From positions 1 through 21,270 of the forward strand of contig DCDC01000181.1 of the NCBI GenBank assembly GCA_002316225.1: a stretch of 21,270 bases of DNA. Direction: 5' to 3'. The stretch's first letter is position 1. Every line of letters begins with the position of its first letter. Below the pieces are notes generated by a model. It was not told where the DNA came from, did not search any database, and saw only the letters and a list, made by a program, of their open reading frames with translations. The stretch is from Firmicutes bacterium UBA1065. Lineage in GTDB: Bacteria; Bacillota; Clostridia; Tissierellales; Sedimentibacteraceae. The translations under genes and the position numbers were made by a program. Of the stretch, positions 12,560 to 19,820 are shown piece after piece.

Positions 12560-13963
12560 TTAATAGGGTCCGTAATTGATGATTACGGCAATTATCATGA
12601 ATACGCATCCCATCAGGGTCCATAATACCATCAAGGGTGCAACGAATTTAAACCATTCTTCGTATTTTATCTTGGCTATTGACAGGTTAGCCATCAAAAC
12701 GCCCGATGTTGGTATAATCGAGTTGGTTATACCGTCACCAAACTGATATGCAAGTACCGCCGTCTGTCTTGTAAGATTTATAACGTCAGCCAGAGGCGAC
12801 ATGATGGGCATGGTCGTTGCTGCAAGACCGGAACCTGAAGGAATGATAAAGTTAAGGAAAGTCTGTACCAAGAGCATTCCTATAGCGGAGATGGTTCTTG
12901 GCAAACCGGAAATAGCGGCAGCTAATCCATGTACTATGGTATCCACTATTACGGCACCTTCCATGATTACCAGAAGTCCTCTTGCCAAACCTACAACCAG
13001 GGCTCCTGTGGTCATGTCCTTGGCTCCGTTAATGAAATGCTTGGCTATGTCATCCAATTTCATGCCTGAAGCCAGTCCTGAGAAAATACCTATTGCCAGG
13101 AAGATTGCGGCAATTTCCGTAATGTACCACCCGAACTTGAATACTCCGAACACCAAAATACCCATGCCTACAGCAAATATCAACAATACCAAAGTGTCTC
13201 TTGTGGTCATTTGTTTAATATTGCTCAAATCAATGGCCATATCTTTTTCTTCCATTTCAAGTTCATATACATAGGAATTTTTCTTGTCGGCTTTTACTTT
13301 CCTGGCATACCAGTAAATGTAACCGGAAACTAAAACCAAGGTGCAAACCCAAATAATCAGCCTCAGACCCATACCGGAAAACATGGGCTCTATTCCGGCT
13401 ATACCTTGAGCTACACCAACGGTAAATGGATTCATGAATCCGGAAGTAAAGCCTGCTGCAGCTCCCAAGGCAACTATTGCCATTCCCGTAATCGCATCAT
13501 ATCCCAAGGCTCTTGCCAGGGCAATTCCTATGGGAACGAAAACAATTGCTTCCTCAGCCATTCCGATGGTGCCGCCGCCGAGAGAGAAGACAAATACTAT
13601 GATTGGTATCATCCAGGTTTCTTTTCCCTTCAAGCTGAGAGCAACCTTGCTTATTCCTGCTTCAATGGCTCCCGTCTGGTTTACGATGTTAAAGGAACCG
13701 CCAACTATGAATATGAAGAATACAATGCTTTGTGCAGCCGCCAAGCCCTTGGGGAAGGCTTTCAACACATCAAAAGGTTTGGCCGGGTTAGATTCTATGG
13801 TTGCAAACGAATTGGGGTCAACAACCATCCTTCCGCCGGGGCCCTCAACCTTTTGGTACTGGCCTGCAGGAATTACGTAAGTTAATAGTGCCATAATGAT
13901 AATTAAAACAAATAATAATACATAGGTGTGGGGCACTTTAAATTTTTTCTTTTTTTCTTCCAT
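12560..13963 (-). CDS. YfcC family membrane carrier (C4-dicarboxylate/basic amino acid carrier superfamily)
   Basis: This is a 467-residue polytopic inner-membrane protein with about 11-12 hydrophobic segments. It begins VPHTYVLLFVLIIIMALLTYVIPAGQY, the typical opening of YfcC/DcuC-like (IT superfamily) carriers. Other conserved parts are FSLGGGTIGMAEEAIVFVPI, AAAGFTSGFMNPFTVGVAQ and the C-terminal NFIIPSGSGLAATTMPIMSPLAD. The last is a re-entrant-loop motif typical of this superfamily. Members are annotated as amino-acid or dicarboxylate carriers, but few substrates are proven. The gene is 60 bases downstream of the D-aminoacylase-like gene, on the same strand and with its own GGAGGG site, so it is likely cotranscribed and may import that enzyme's N-acyl substrate. 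A bidirectional terminator follows. Confidence 0.87.
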   Translation of the reverse strand: MEEKKKKFKVPHTYVLLFVLIIIMALLTYVIPAGQYQKVEGPGGRMVVDPNSFATIESNPAKPFDVLKAFPKGLAAAQSIVFFIFIVGGSFNIVNQTGAIEAGISKVALSLKGKETWMIPIIVFVFSLGGGTIGMAEEAIVFVPIGIALARALGYDAITGMAIVALGAAAGFTSGFMNPFTVGVAQGIAGIEPMFSGMGLRLIIWVCTLVLVSGYIYWYARKVKADKKNSYVYELEMEEKDMAIDLSNIKQMTTRDTLVLLIFAVGMGILVFGVFKFGWYITEIAAIFLAIGIFSGLASGMKLDDIAKHFINGAKDMTTGALVVGLARGLLVIMEGAVIVDTIVHGLAAAISGLPRTISAIGMLLVQTFLNFIIPSGSGLAATTMPIMSPLADVINLTRQTAVLAYQFGDGITNSIIPTSGVLMANLSIAKIKYEEWFKFVAPLMVLWTLMGCVFMIIAVIINYGPY

Positions 13964-14023
13964 AAACCCTCCATTTTTATAAATATTTAATATATAAAAA
14001 CTGCCCTGATCCTTGTTTAAACC

Positions 14024-15391
14024 TTAAGCTTCTCCCCTCTTATAAAATTTGCCTAAGGTATTGTTTACGGTTTTTCCCTTTTCAATTGCAAGCTTGCCCC
14101 CCAGAATCACATAGTCGATTCCCTCGGGCCTTAATTGAGGCTCCTGGAATGTAGCCTTGTCGATTATGGTATTATAATCGAATATGGTTATATCCGCATC
14201 ATAACCTTCTTTCAAAAGACCTTTCCTGTTAAGTTTCAGCCTCTGTGCGGGCATATAGGTCATTTTACTGATGGCATCAAAGAATTCCATCACCTTCATG
14301 TCTCTGACAAAACGGCCTATAACCCTGGGGAAGGTTCCTGCTCCTCTGGGGTGACCGGAATGATTCCTGTAAATACCGTCGCTGGCCACCATCACCAGGG
14401 GATGATTTAAGGCTTCGATAATTTCCTCTTCATTCATTACATATGCAACAACCAGCATTTTTGGATATTCCTTGCGAACCTTTTCAAAAAGCTCCTTGTC
14501 GCAATATACCCCTTTGTAAGGATCTTCCGTCAGCATGATTGCATCATAGCTTTTACCCCAGGTTTCAAAACATCCTTCATCAAACACGGCAGATCCGATG
14601 TAGGTGCTGAAGGCATCATAAGGGTAAGCATCAACCATAATGTCGGTACCCTTGTCGCGGATATCCTGAATAAGGTCCAAGGCCTCCTTCATGTTCCCAA
14701 AGGCGGAGCAGCTTGATAAGTGGGAAATCTGGAAGGGGATCTTTGCCTCCCTTCCTATATATGCCATTTCATTTATGGAATCAAGGGCATGTATGGCATC
14801 CTTTCTGTAGTGGGCTGCAAGAAGCAGGTCATCCCTGCCCTGAATCTCTTTTGTAATAGCAACGGCTTCTTCGGTATCGATTCCCGGGCAGTATTCAAGC
14901 CCGTAGGAAACACCGATGGCGCCGAAATCAACTGCTTCCTTAACCCATCTCTGCATTTTTTCAATTTGTTCCTTTGATGAACGCTTGTATATGTCAGTGT
15001 TTCCGGCTTCAACCCTCAAAAAATTATGACCGATATATGTAAGGTAATTTACAGGATTGCCTTTTTCATTTACAAAATCATAAAGCTCAAGTATGCTCTG
15101 CCTGTTGTTGCCGCAGTTACCTGCCACACAGGTGGTCACTCCCATATTGAGCATGGTATCGGATATATCGTATTCCTGCTTTTTAGTGAGGGAAAAATCT
15201 TCTTCATGCATGTGAATATCTATAAAGCCCGGTGAAACATACTTTCCCTCTGCATCTATTACGACTTTTGCTTGAGCAGGTACTGAACCTATATCGCTTA
15301 TGATGCCGTCTTTTATGCCAAGGTCTCCTTCCCTGGCTGTTTTGTTTTCAACATCGATGATTTTCCCGTTCACAATTTTAATATCCAGCAT
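14024..15391 (-). CDS. D-aminoacylase/N-acyl-D-amino-acid deacylase family amidohydrolase
   Basis: This is a 455-residue cytoplasmic TIM-barrel metallohydrolase. An N-terminal beta domain (IVNGKIIDVENKTAREGDLGIKDG) leads to the metal motif FIDIHMHEED (H60, H62). Then comes GVTTCVAGNCG, where C93 of GNCG matches the metal-bridging Cys of D-aminoacylase. Further marks are AAHYRKDAIHALD, QISHLSSC, VASDGIYRNHSGHPRGAGTFPRVIG (catalytic Asp) and a C-terminal GYDADITIFD beta strand. The family releases D-amino acids from N-acyl forms; related dihydroorotase-like and isoaspartyl-type enzymes have similar sequences, so the substrate is unproven. The start at 15391 has AAGGAGG 8 bases upstream. It leads a probable operon with the YfcC carrier. 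Confidence 0.88.
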   Translation of the reverse strand: MLDIKIVNGKIIDVENKTAREGDLGIKDGIISDIGSVPAQAKVVIDAEGKYVSPGFIDIHMHEEDFSLTKKQEYDISDTMLNMGVTTCVAGNCGNNRQSILELYDFVNEKGNPVNYLTYIGHNFLRVEAGNTDIYKRSSKEQIEKMQRWVKEAVDFGAIGVSYGLEYCPGIDTEEAVAITKEIQGRDDLLLAAHYRKDAIHALDSINEMAYIGREAKIPFQISHLSSCSAFGNMKEALDLIQDIRDKGTDIMVDAYPYDAFSTYIGSAVFDEGCFETWGKSYDAIMLTEDPYKGVYCDKELFEKVRKEYPKMLVVAYVMNEEEIIEALNHPLVMVASDGIYRNHSGHPRGAGTFPRVIGRFVRDMKVMEFFDAISKMTYMPAQRLKLNRKGLLKEGYDADITIFDYNTIIDKATFQEPQLRPEGIDYVILGGKLAIEKGKTVNNTLGKFYKRGEA

Positions 15392-15521
15392 CTCTATCTC
15401 CTCCTTAAACCTTTATAATACATGCATATTATTCAAATATAATATACTTTATTTTAACGGGTTTTGTTTCAGATTCTTCCGGCAATAAATTTATATGAGT
15501 TGCCCCGATATTATTCGATTT

Positions 15522-15549
15522 TTGTCGATTAATAGCTATTATTCGACAA
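15522..15549. promoter_or_regulatory. 28-bp near-perfect palindrome upstream of the D-aminoacylase-YfcC operon
   Basis: Outer arms are TTGTCGA (15522-15528) and TCGACAA (15543-15549). The centre, TAATAGCTATTA (15530-15541), is itself a perfect palindrome, and only the T-T pair at 15529/15542 breaks the symmetry. An additional half-site-like ATTCGA is at 15513-15518. Each arm also resembles a Spo0A box (8 of 9 bases of TTTGTCGAA). It lies about 130 bases upstream of the D-aminoacylase start, suggesting an operator or activator site. Confidence 0.6.
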
Positions 15550-15693
15550 TATTTGCATCTTATATATTTAACGTTTTCCCTATGATACCATAAATTTTCT
15601 TATAAGTAAACATTATTTATAAATAATTTATGCTGATATAATATCACACTATTCCTTATAAATAGACTTTTTTTTTATTAATAATTTGTAAAA

Positions 15694-15722
15694 AAAAATT
15701 GCCATTTGGAATGGCAATTTTT
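15694..15722 (-). terminator. Terminator of rubrerythrin (possibly bidirectional)
   Basis: Stem AAAAATTGCCATT / AATGGCAATTTTT, 13 pairs, with loop TGG. On the minus strand it is followed by a run of T residues. It lies just after the rubrerythrin stop. Confidence 0.88.
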
Positions 15723-15731
15723 AAAATCCTT

Positions 15732-16268
15732 TTAATATGGTTTTGAGTAGAGTTTGAAATATGCTTTTGGGTGAGAACATACCGGGCATATTTCGGGAGC
15801 CTTTTCTCCCACGTGAATATGGCCGCAGTTATCACACTGCCAAACAACTTCACCTTCTCTTTGGAATACCTTTCCTGTTTCAATGTTATTCAAAAGGGCT
15901 AAATATCTTTCTTCGTGGTTCTTTTCTATTGCCGCTACCCCTTCAAATAAGAAAGCTATCTTATCAAAGCCTTCCTCTCTTGCTACCTTAGCAAACTCCT
16001 TATACATTTCAGTCCACTCATAATGTTCACCGGCAGCTGCATCCTTCAAGTTAACGGGTGTTTCGGATATTCCGTCATGAAGGAGCTTAAACCATAATTT
16101 GGCATGTTCTTTTTCATTTCTTGCGGTTTCTTCAAAAAATTTGCTGATTTGTACATAGCCGTCTTTTTGGGCCTGGCTTTGATAGTATTGATACTTGGTG
16201 TAAGCCTGAGCTTCACCTGCAAATGCGGTCAATAAGTTTTGTTCTGTTTTGCTTCCTTTTAATTCCAT
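15732..16268 (-). CDS. rbr: Rubrerythrin
   Basis: This non-heme diiron peroxidase of anaerobes reduces hydrogen peroxide in the cytoplasm. It has 178 residues, matching the short clostridial form. The ferritin-like four-helix domain carries E19, E52 with H55 (NEKEH), E84 and E115 with H118 (IEKNHEE). A C-terminal rubredoxin-like domain binds iron through C145 and C148 (CDNCGH) and C161 and C164 (CPVCSH). GAGGTGG lies 6 bases before the start. The gap to the upstream rqcP gene is 66 bases with no confident promoter, so the gene may be transcribed from within that gap or as the tail of the prfA-rqcP run. The presence of the gene supports an anaerobic lifestyle. Confidence 0.96.
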   Translation of the reverse strand: MELKGSKTEQNLLTAFAGEAQAYTKYQYYQSQAQKDGYVQISKFFEETARNEKEHAKLWFKLLHDGISETPVNLKDAAAGEHYEWTEMYKEFAKVAREEGFDKIAFLFEGVAAIEKNHEERYLALLNNIETGKVFQREGEVVWQCDNCGHIHVGEKAPEICPVCSHPKAYFKLYSKPY

Positions 16269-16334
16269 ATAACCACCTCTAAATAATATTTATCCTATAA
16301 GAGCAGCCTAAGCCGCTTAAGATAGCTGTTTAAG

Positions 16335-16577
16335 TCAGCTGATGATGGTGTACATTTCCTTGTACTCGTCTTTCACGGTATGTTCCAGAAGCTTCTCTGC
16401 CCTGATTTTCATGGGCTTTTCCCCGAATATTATTTCGATTACATCGCCGACCTGGACTTCGGTTCCGGCTTTCGCCGTTTTACCGTTAATGAGAACCCTT
16501 CCCCCGTCGCATGCTTCCTTGGCTAAGGTCCTTCTCTTGATTATCCGGGCAGTTTTCAAAAATTTGTCGATTCTCAT
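16335..16577 (-). CDS. rqcP: S4-domain RNA-binding protein, RqcP (YabO/Hsp15-like)
   Basis: This is an 80-residue protein made almost wholly of an S4 domain: MRIDKFLKTARIIKRRTLAKEAC, then GGRVLINGKTAKAGTEVQVGDVIEI. RqcP works with RqcH on obstructed 50S ribosomal subunits, moving tRNA during alanine tailing of stalled nascent chains. Size and sequence fit Firmicute RqcP rather than the longer E. coli Hsp15. It is usually found near mazG or divIC; here it sits 13 bases downstream of prfA on the same strand, a translation-related context that suits its role. Confidence 0.85.
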   Translation of the reverse strand: MRIDKFLKTARIIKRRTLAKEACDGGRVLINGKTAKAGTEVQVGDVIEIIFGEKPMKIRAEKLLEHTVKDEYKEMYTIIS

Positions 16578-16590
16578 AGCTTCTTTTTCC

Positions 16591-17664
16591 TTATGATTCG
16601 GATATATTTTTCAGTTTTTCCGCCTGGTCGCTTGTAATCAGGGCTTCAAGCATTTCGGTGATATCACCGTCAAGAAATTCTTCCAGTTTATAGAGGGTTA
16701 AGCCTATCCTGTGGTCGGTTACCCTCCCCTGGGGGAAATTGTAAGTTCTTATTCTTTCGCTCCTGTCTCCTGACCCCACCTGGCTTCTTCTTGACTGGGC
16801 AAGTTCGTCGGTTTGCTCCTGGAGATATTTATCGTAGAGTCTTGCCTTAAGAACCTTGAAAGCTTTCTCCTTGTTTTTAAGCTGGGACTTTTCATCCTGG
16901 CAGGTAATTACTATACCCGTAGGAATATGGGTTAGTCTTACGGCAGAGTCGGTGGTGTTAACCGACTGGCCCCCGTTTCCTGAAGAGCGGAAAACATCAA
17001 CCTTTACATCATTGGGGTTTATTTCGATGTCAATATCGTCGGCTTCAGGCAGTACGGCTACGGTTGCCGATGAGGTGTGTATCCTGCCGCTGGCCTCGGT
17101 TTCCGGAACTCTTTGAACCCTGTGAACTCCGCTTTCGTATTTGAGCTTTGAGTAGGCTCCTTTTCCTTTGATGGAGAAAATTACTTCCTTATATCCGCCT
17201 ATCCCCTGGTCATTTACTGAAATGAATTCGGTTTTCCAACCCTTTCTTTCGGCAAACCTCAAATACATCCTGAGCAAGTCCCCGGCAAACAAGCCGGCTT
17301 CGTCTCCACCAACCCCGGCTCTTATTTCTACTATTACGTCCTTTTCATCATTGGGGTCGGTTGGCAGGAGAAGAACCTTGATGTCATTTTCCAGTTGTTC
17401 CTTCTTAACGGTTAATTCCTTTATTTCTTCCTTAACCAGTTCCTTGAATTCGTCGTCCAGCTTTTCCTTGAGCATCTCCCTGGATTCTTCAAGCTGGTCC
17501 GAAACTTCCTTGTATTCATTGTATTTAAGCACGACAGGTTCAAGCTGGGCTTGTTCCTTCATGAGCTTCTGCAGTTTCTGGGAATCGCTCAATACTTCCG
17601 GGTCAATTAACTTTTGGCCCAATTCGTCATATTTTTCCTTTATTTCTTCTAATTTATCTAACAT
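16591..17664 (-). CDS. prfA: Peptide chain release factor 1
   Basis: RF1 reads UAA and UAG stop codons and triggers peptide release. The protein has 357 residues. The GGQ motif is at 231-233 (RSSGNGGQSVNTTDS), the codon-reading P-x-T motif is PET at 187-189 (RVPETEASGRIHTSS), and the GSGDRSERIRTYNFPQGRVTDH segment is intact. The start is set at 17664 (MLDKLEEIKEKY) because AGAGG is then 6 bases away; an ATG two codons earlier touches the ribosome site directly. It lies 52 bases downstream of prmC, whose product methylates its GGQ glutamine. Confidence 0.97.
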   Translation of the reverse strand: MLDKLEEIKEKYDELGQKLIDPEVLSDSQKLQKLMKEQAQLEPVVLKYNEYKEVSDQLEESREMLKEKLDDEFKELVKEEIKELTVKKEQLENDIKVLLLPTDPNDEKDVIVEIRAGVGGDEAGLFAGDLLRMYLRFAERKGWKTEFISVNDQGIGGYKEVIFSIKGKGAYSKLKYESGVHRVQRVPETEASGRIHTSSATVAVLPEADDIDIEINPNDVKVDVFRSSGNGGQSVNTTDSAVRLTHIPTGIVITCQDEKSQLKNKEKAFKVLKARLYDKYLQEQTDELAQSRRSQVGSGDRSERIRTYNFPQGRVTDHRIGLTLYKLEEFLDGDITEMLEALITSDQAEKLKNISES

Positions 17665-17722
17665 TTCCATCCTCTTTCAATAATATAGTTATATGCTTTT
17701 AATTCTTGCAATTAAACTAAGG

Positions 17723-18574
17723 CTACAAGAAGCCGCACATAACCCGGTCCTTCCCGGACAGATCCTTATAGGTCTTAATATCTGTAAACAGCTTTGAATT
17801 CATAAAGATTTCTTCAACTGATTTTTTCTGGTCATATCCTATTTCCACAGCTAAAACTCCTTCCTTCTCATGAAGGTCTGCAAATAATTCAACGATACGC
17901 CTGTAATAATCCAGGCCGTCCTCTCCCCCGTCCAGGGCCAGCCTGGGCTCATAAAGAGAAACCTCCGGCTGAAGCTTTTTTATAGTATCTTTTTCTATAT
18001 AGGGAGGATTGGACACAACAACATGGAATTTTTCAGGGCTTTTATAACTAAAAATATCTGCTTTTATTACCTTTATATTCTCAAGCTTATGCTTTCTTAC
18101 GTTTATATTTGCCGTTTCAACAGCAATTTCGCTTATGTCTAGGCAGGTAACAAATGAATTTTTTAAGTTATAGGCAAGGCTCACACCTATGGCTCCGCTG
18201 CCTGTTCCCAAGTCAAGTATTTTAATCTTGCCCCTAAACCTTTCCTTAGCTATCTCCAGTACCCTTTCAACAAGGATTTCTGTATCAGACCTGGGTATTA
18301 AAACACCTTCCCGGACATAAAAGTCCAAACCCATGAATTCCTGTGAATTGATTATATATTGGAGGGGGTAACCTTCATTTCGCTTTTTTGCCAATTCATA
18401 AAATTTATCGGCAAGATCCGGGCTGACTTCCATTTTTTCGTTAAGGTGAAGAAAAATTCTGTCCTTTTTTAAAAGATAACATAAAATAAGCTCAACATCA
18501 AGCCTTGGAGAATTAAATTCCCTTTGTCTTATTATGTCCAAACCGTCCTTGATTAGTTTTCCTATAGTTACCAT
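17723..18574 (-). CDS. prmC: Release factor glutamine methyltransferase
   Basis: This SAM-dependent enzyme N5-methylates the glutamine of the GGQ motif in RF1 and RF2. It has 283 residues. The N-terminal helical domain includes SPRLDVELILCYLL and YPLQYI. The Rossmann-type methyltransferase domain has DLGTGSGAIG at 121-130 (SAM loop) and the signature NPPY at 189-192 within VVVSNPPYI. The start overlaps the upstream DUF1385 gene by 7 bases and prfA follows, the common Firmicute order. Confidence 0.96.
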   Translation of the reverse strand: MVTIGKLIKDGLDIIRQREFNSPRLDVELILCYLLKKDRIFLHLNEKMEVSPDLADKFYELAKKRNEGYPLQYIINSQEFMGLDFYVREGVLIPRSDTEILVERVLEIAKERFRGKIKILDLGTGSGAIGVSLAYNLKNSFVTCLDISEIAVETANINVRKHKLENIKVIKADIFSYKSPEKFHVVVSNPPYIEKDTIKKLQPEVSLYEPRLALDGGEDGLDYYRRIVELFADLHEKEGVLAVEIGYDQKKSVEEIFMNSKLFTDIKTYKDLSGKDRVMCGFL

Positions 18575-19518
18575 GTATCATCTTCCCCGCTCCGCGGTAT
18601 AACCCTGTCCATGGCTGCTATTGCTACTTCCATCATGGAATTATCCGGCTCCTTGGTTGTGATCTTTTGAATCAAAAACCCGGGATAGGCAATGATTTTG
18701 GTTAATATATTGTCCCTTGAGCACCTGCCCACGTACCTGTTTAGTTCATAGGATAAGCCTGCAATTACAGGGAGCATCAATAATCTTATCACAAGCCTCA
18801 TAAGAGGATTGGGCCAGCCGAAAAAGGAGAACACTATGATGCTTATGAGCATTACATTAATCAAAAAACTTGTTCCGCACCTTGGGTGAAGGGTTGAGTA
18901 TTTTCGCACATTTTCAACCGTCAGCTCTTCTCCGTGTTCATAGCAATATATGGTTTTATGTTCAGCCCCGTGATACATGAAGACCCTTTTTATGTCTTCA
19001 AATTTGGAAACCAGGTATACGTAACCTATAAATAAGAAAACTCTCAGGATGCCTTCCATCAAATTGAGGAGGAAGGAATCGGGGATAATCTTCCCTAAAA
19101 AGTTAACTAAATAAGTAGGTCCCAGTATGAAAATCACAACCGAAAAGATTAAGGCAAGGACTACAGATGAATAAATAATTGCCGTGTCTGCCTTATCTTT
19201 ATCTTTAAATATTTTCCTCAAAAATTTGTCAAGGGCATCTTCTTCATAATCATCCCCATAGAATTCTGCTGAGTACATCAGTTCCTTGACCCCGTTGATA
19301 AGGGAGTCTATAAGGACAAAGCTCCCCCTTATAAGGGGCAATTTAAAAAATTTATGCTTAAATATGGGCTTTATTTCGCTTTCTTTTATTTCTATTCCCC
19401 CGTCAGGCCTTCTGACTGCCGTAGCTATTTTGGACGGTCCCTTCATCATGATACCTTCGATGAGAGCCTGACCGCCTATGCTGGTTTTTTTCACTTCTTT
19501 TGTCACAATTTCGCTCAT
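18568..19518 (-). CDS. yqhQ: DUF1385 membrane protein (YqhQ family)
   Basis: This 316-residue protein belongs to a conserved Firmicute family of unknown biochemical function. The N-terminal mark is GGQALIEGIMMKGP (15-28). Membrane segments include AIIYSSVVLALIFSVVIFILGP, ILRVFLFIGYVYLV, FLINVMLISIIVFSFFG and LLMLPVIAGLSYEL. Conserved polar stretches are YHGAEHKTIYCYE and STLHPRCGTSF, rich in His and Cys and perhaps metal-binding. It sits directly before prmC and prfA, as in many clostridia, where rpmE and rho often precede it. Here the upstream side is instead a spacer and the kbl gene. Confidence 0.93.
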   Translation of the reverse strand: MSEIVTKEVKKTSIGGQALIEGIMMKGPSKIATAVRRPDGGIEIKESEIKPIFKHKFFKLPLIRGSFVLIDSLINGVKELMYSAEFYGDDYEEDALDKFLRKIFKDKDKADTAIIYSSVVLALIFSVVIFILGPTYLVNFLGKIIPDSFLLNLMEGILRVFLFIGYVYLVSKFEDIKRVFMYHGAEHKTIYCYEHGEELTVENVRKYSTLHPRCGTSFLINVMLISIIVFSFFGWPNPLMRLVIRLLMLPVIAGLSYELNRYVGRCSRDNILTKIIAYPGFLIQKITTKEPDNSMMEVAIAAMDRVIPRSGEDDTW

Positions 19519-19598
19519 TTTAGTCCCCTTTGTATTATCAACTCACATTTTCGGATTATTTCCCGAGAAATGTAAATAATTGTAATATAATTATTGAT

Positions 19599-19649
19599 AT
19601 AGCATATCTGCATTCATGCTATTATACAAGAAAAGTAATATTTCTTCAA
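19599..19649 (-). promoter_or_regulatory. Promoter of the yqhQ-prmC-prfA operon with inverted repeat at the start site
   Basis: On the minus strand TTGAAG (19649-19644), 17 bases, then consensus TATAAT (19626-19621). An inverted repeat with arms ATAGCAT (19599-19605) and ATGCTAT (19616-19622) and a 10-base spacer overlaps the -10 and the expected start near 19614. It could be an operator or a 5' RNA hairpin. Confidence 0.65.
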
Positions 19650-19787
19650 GCAATTATTTTCTTTGATAATACTATAATCATAGCTTACAAAGCTTAAACT
19701 TTTATTAGATTTGACAAAAGTTTTTTACCCTGATTTTTATGAGGTAATATCATTATTGACATTCGCAAGCCTGGTATAGACATACAA

Positions 19788-19811
19788 AAATCCCGCCCAA
19801 GAGCGGGATTT
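19788..19811 (-). terminator. Terminator of kbl
   Basis: Stem AAATCCCGC / GCGGGATTT, nine pairs, followed on the minus strand by a T run. It lies 10 bases beyond the kbl stop. Confidence 0.9.
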
Positions 19812-19820
19812 CTTATAGCT

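Larger units (their letters stand above)
15392..15731. other. 340-bp intergenic region: AT-rich regulatory spacer
   Basis: This gap lies between the D-aminoacylase start and the rubrerythrin stop. It holds a 28-bp near-perfect palindrome (15522-15549) and a hairpin terminator (15694-15722). Between 15400 and 15460 there are several TATAAT-like strings on the minus strand, but none has a well-spaced -35. No gene is seen. Confidence 0.7.
19519..19820. other. 302-bp intergenic region between kbl and the yqhQ operon
   Basis: It contains the minus-strand promoter for yqhQ (19621-19649) with an overlapping inverted repeat, and the kbl terminator (19788-19811). The middle (19650-19780) is AT-rich and shows no gene or clear repeat. 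Confidence 0.75.

Noticed and set aside
13406..13885. Two long open frames on the plus strand inside the YfcC gene
   Set aside because: They run antisense to a well-supported membrane-carrier gene, have no ribosome sites or recognisable domains, and reflect the codon pattern of the true frame.
15400..15510. Sigma-54 promoter before the D-aminoacylase gene
   Set aside because: GG and GC dinucleotides are present but not at the required 10-base spacing.
16269..16290. PerR box before rubrerythrin (TAAATA-A-TATTTA)
   Set aside because: It is only AT-rich symmetry and does not fit TTATAAT-N-ATTATAA.
17168..17683. Ser-rich 171-residue plus-strand frame opposite prfA
   Set aside because: It is the shadow of prfA; its Ser-rich composition comes from reverse complements of Glu and Lys codons.
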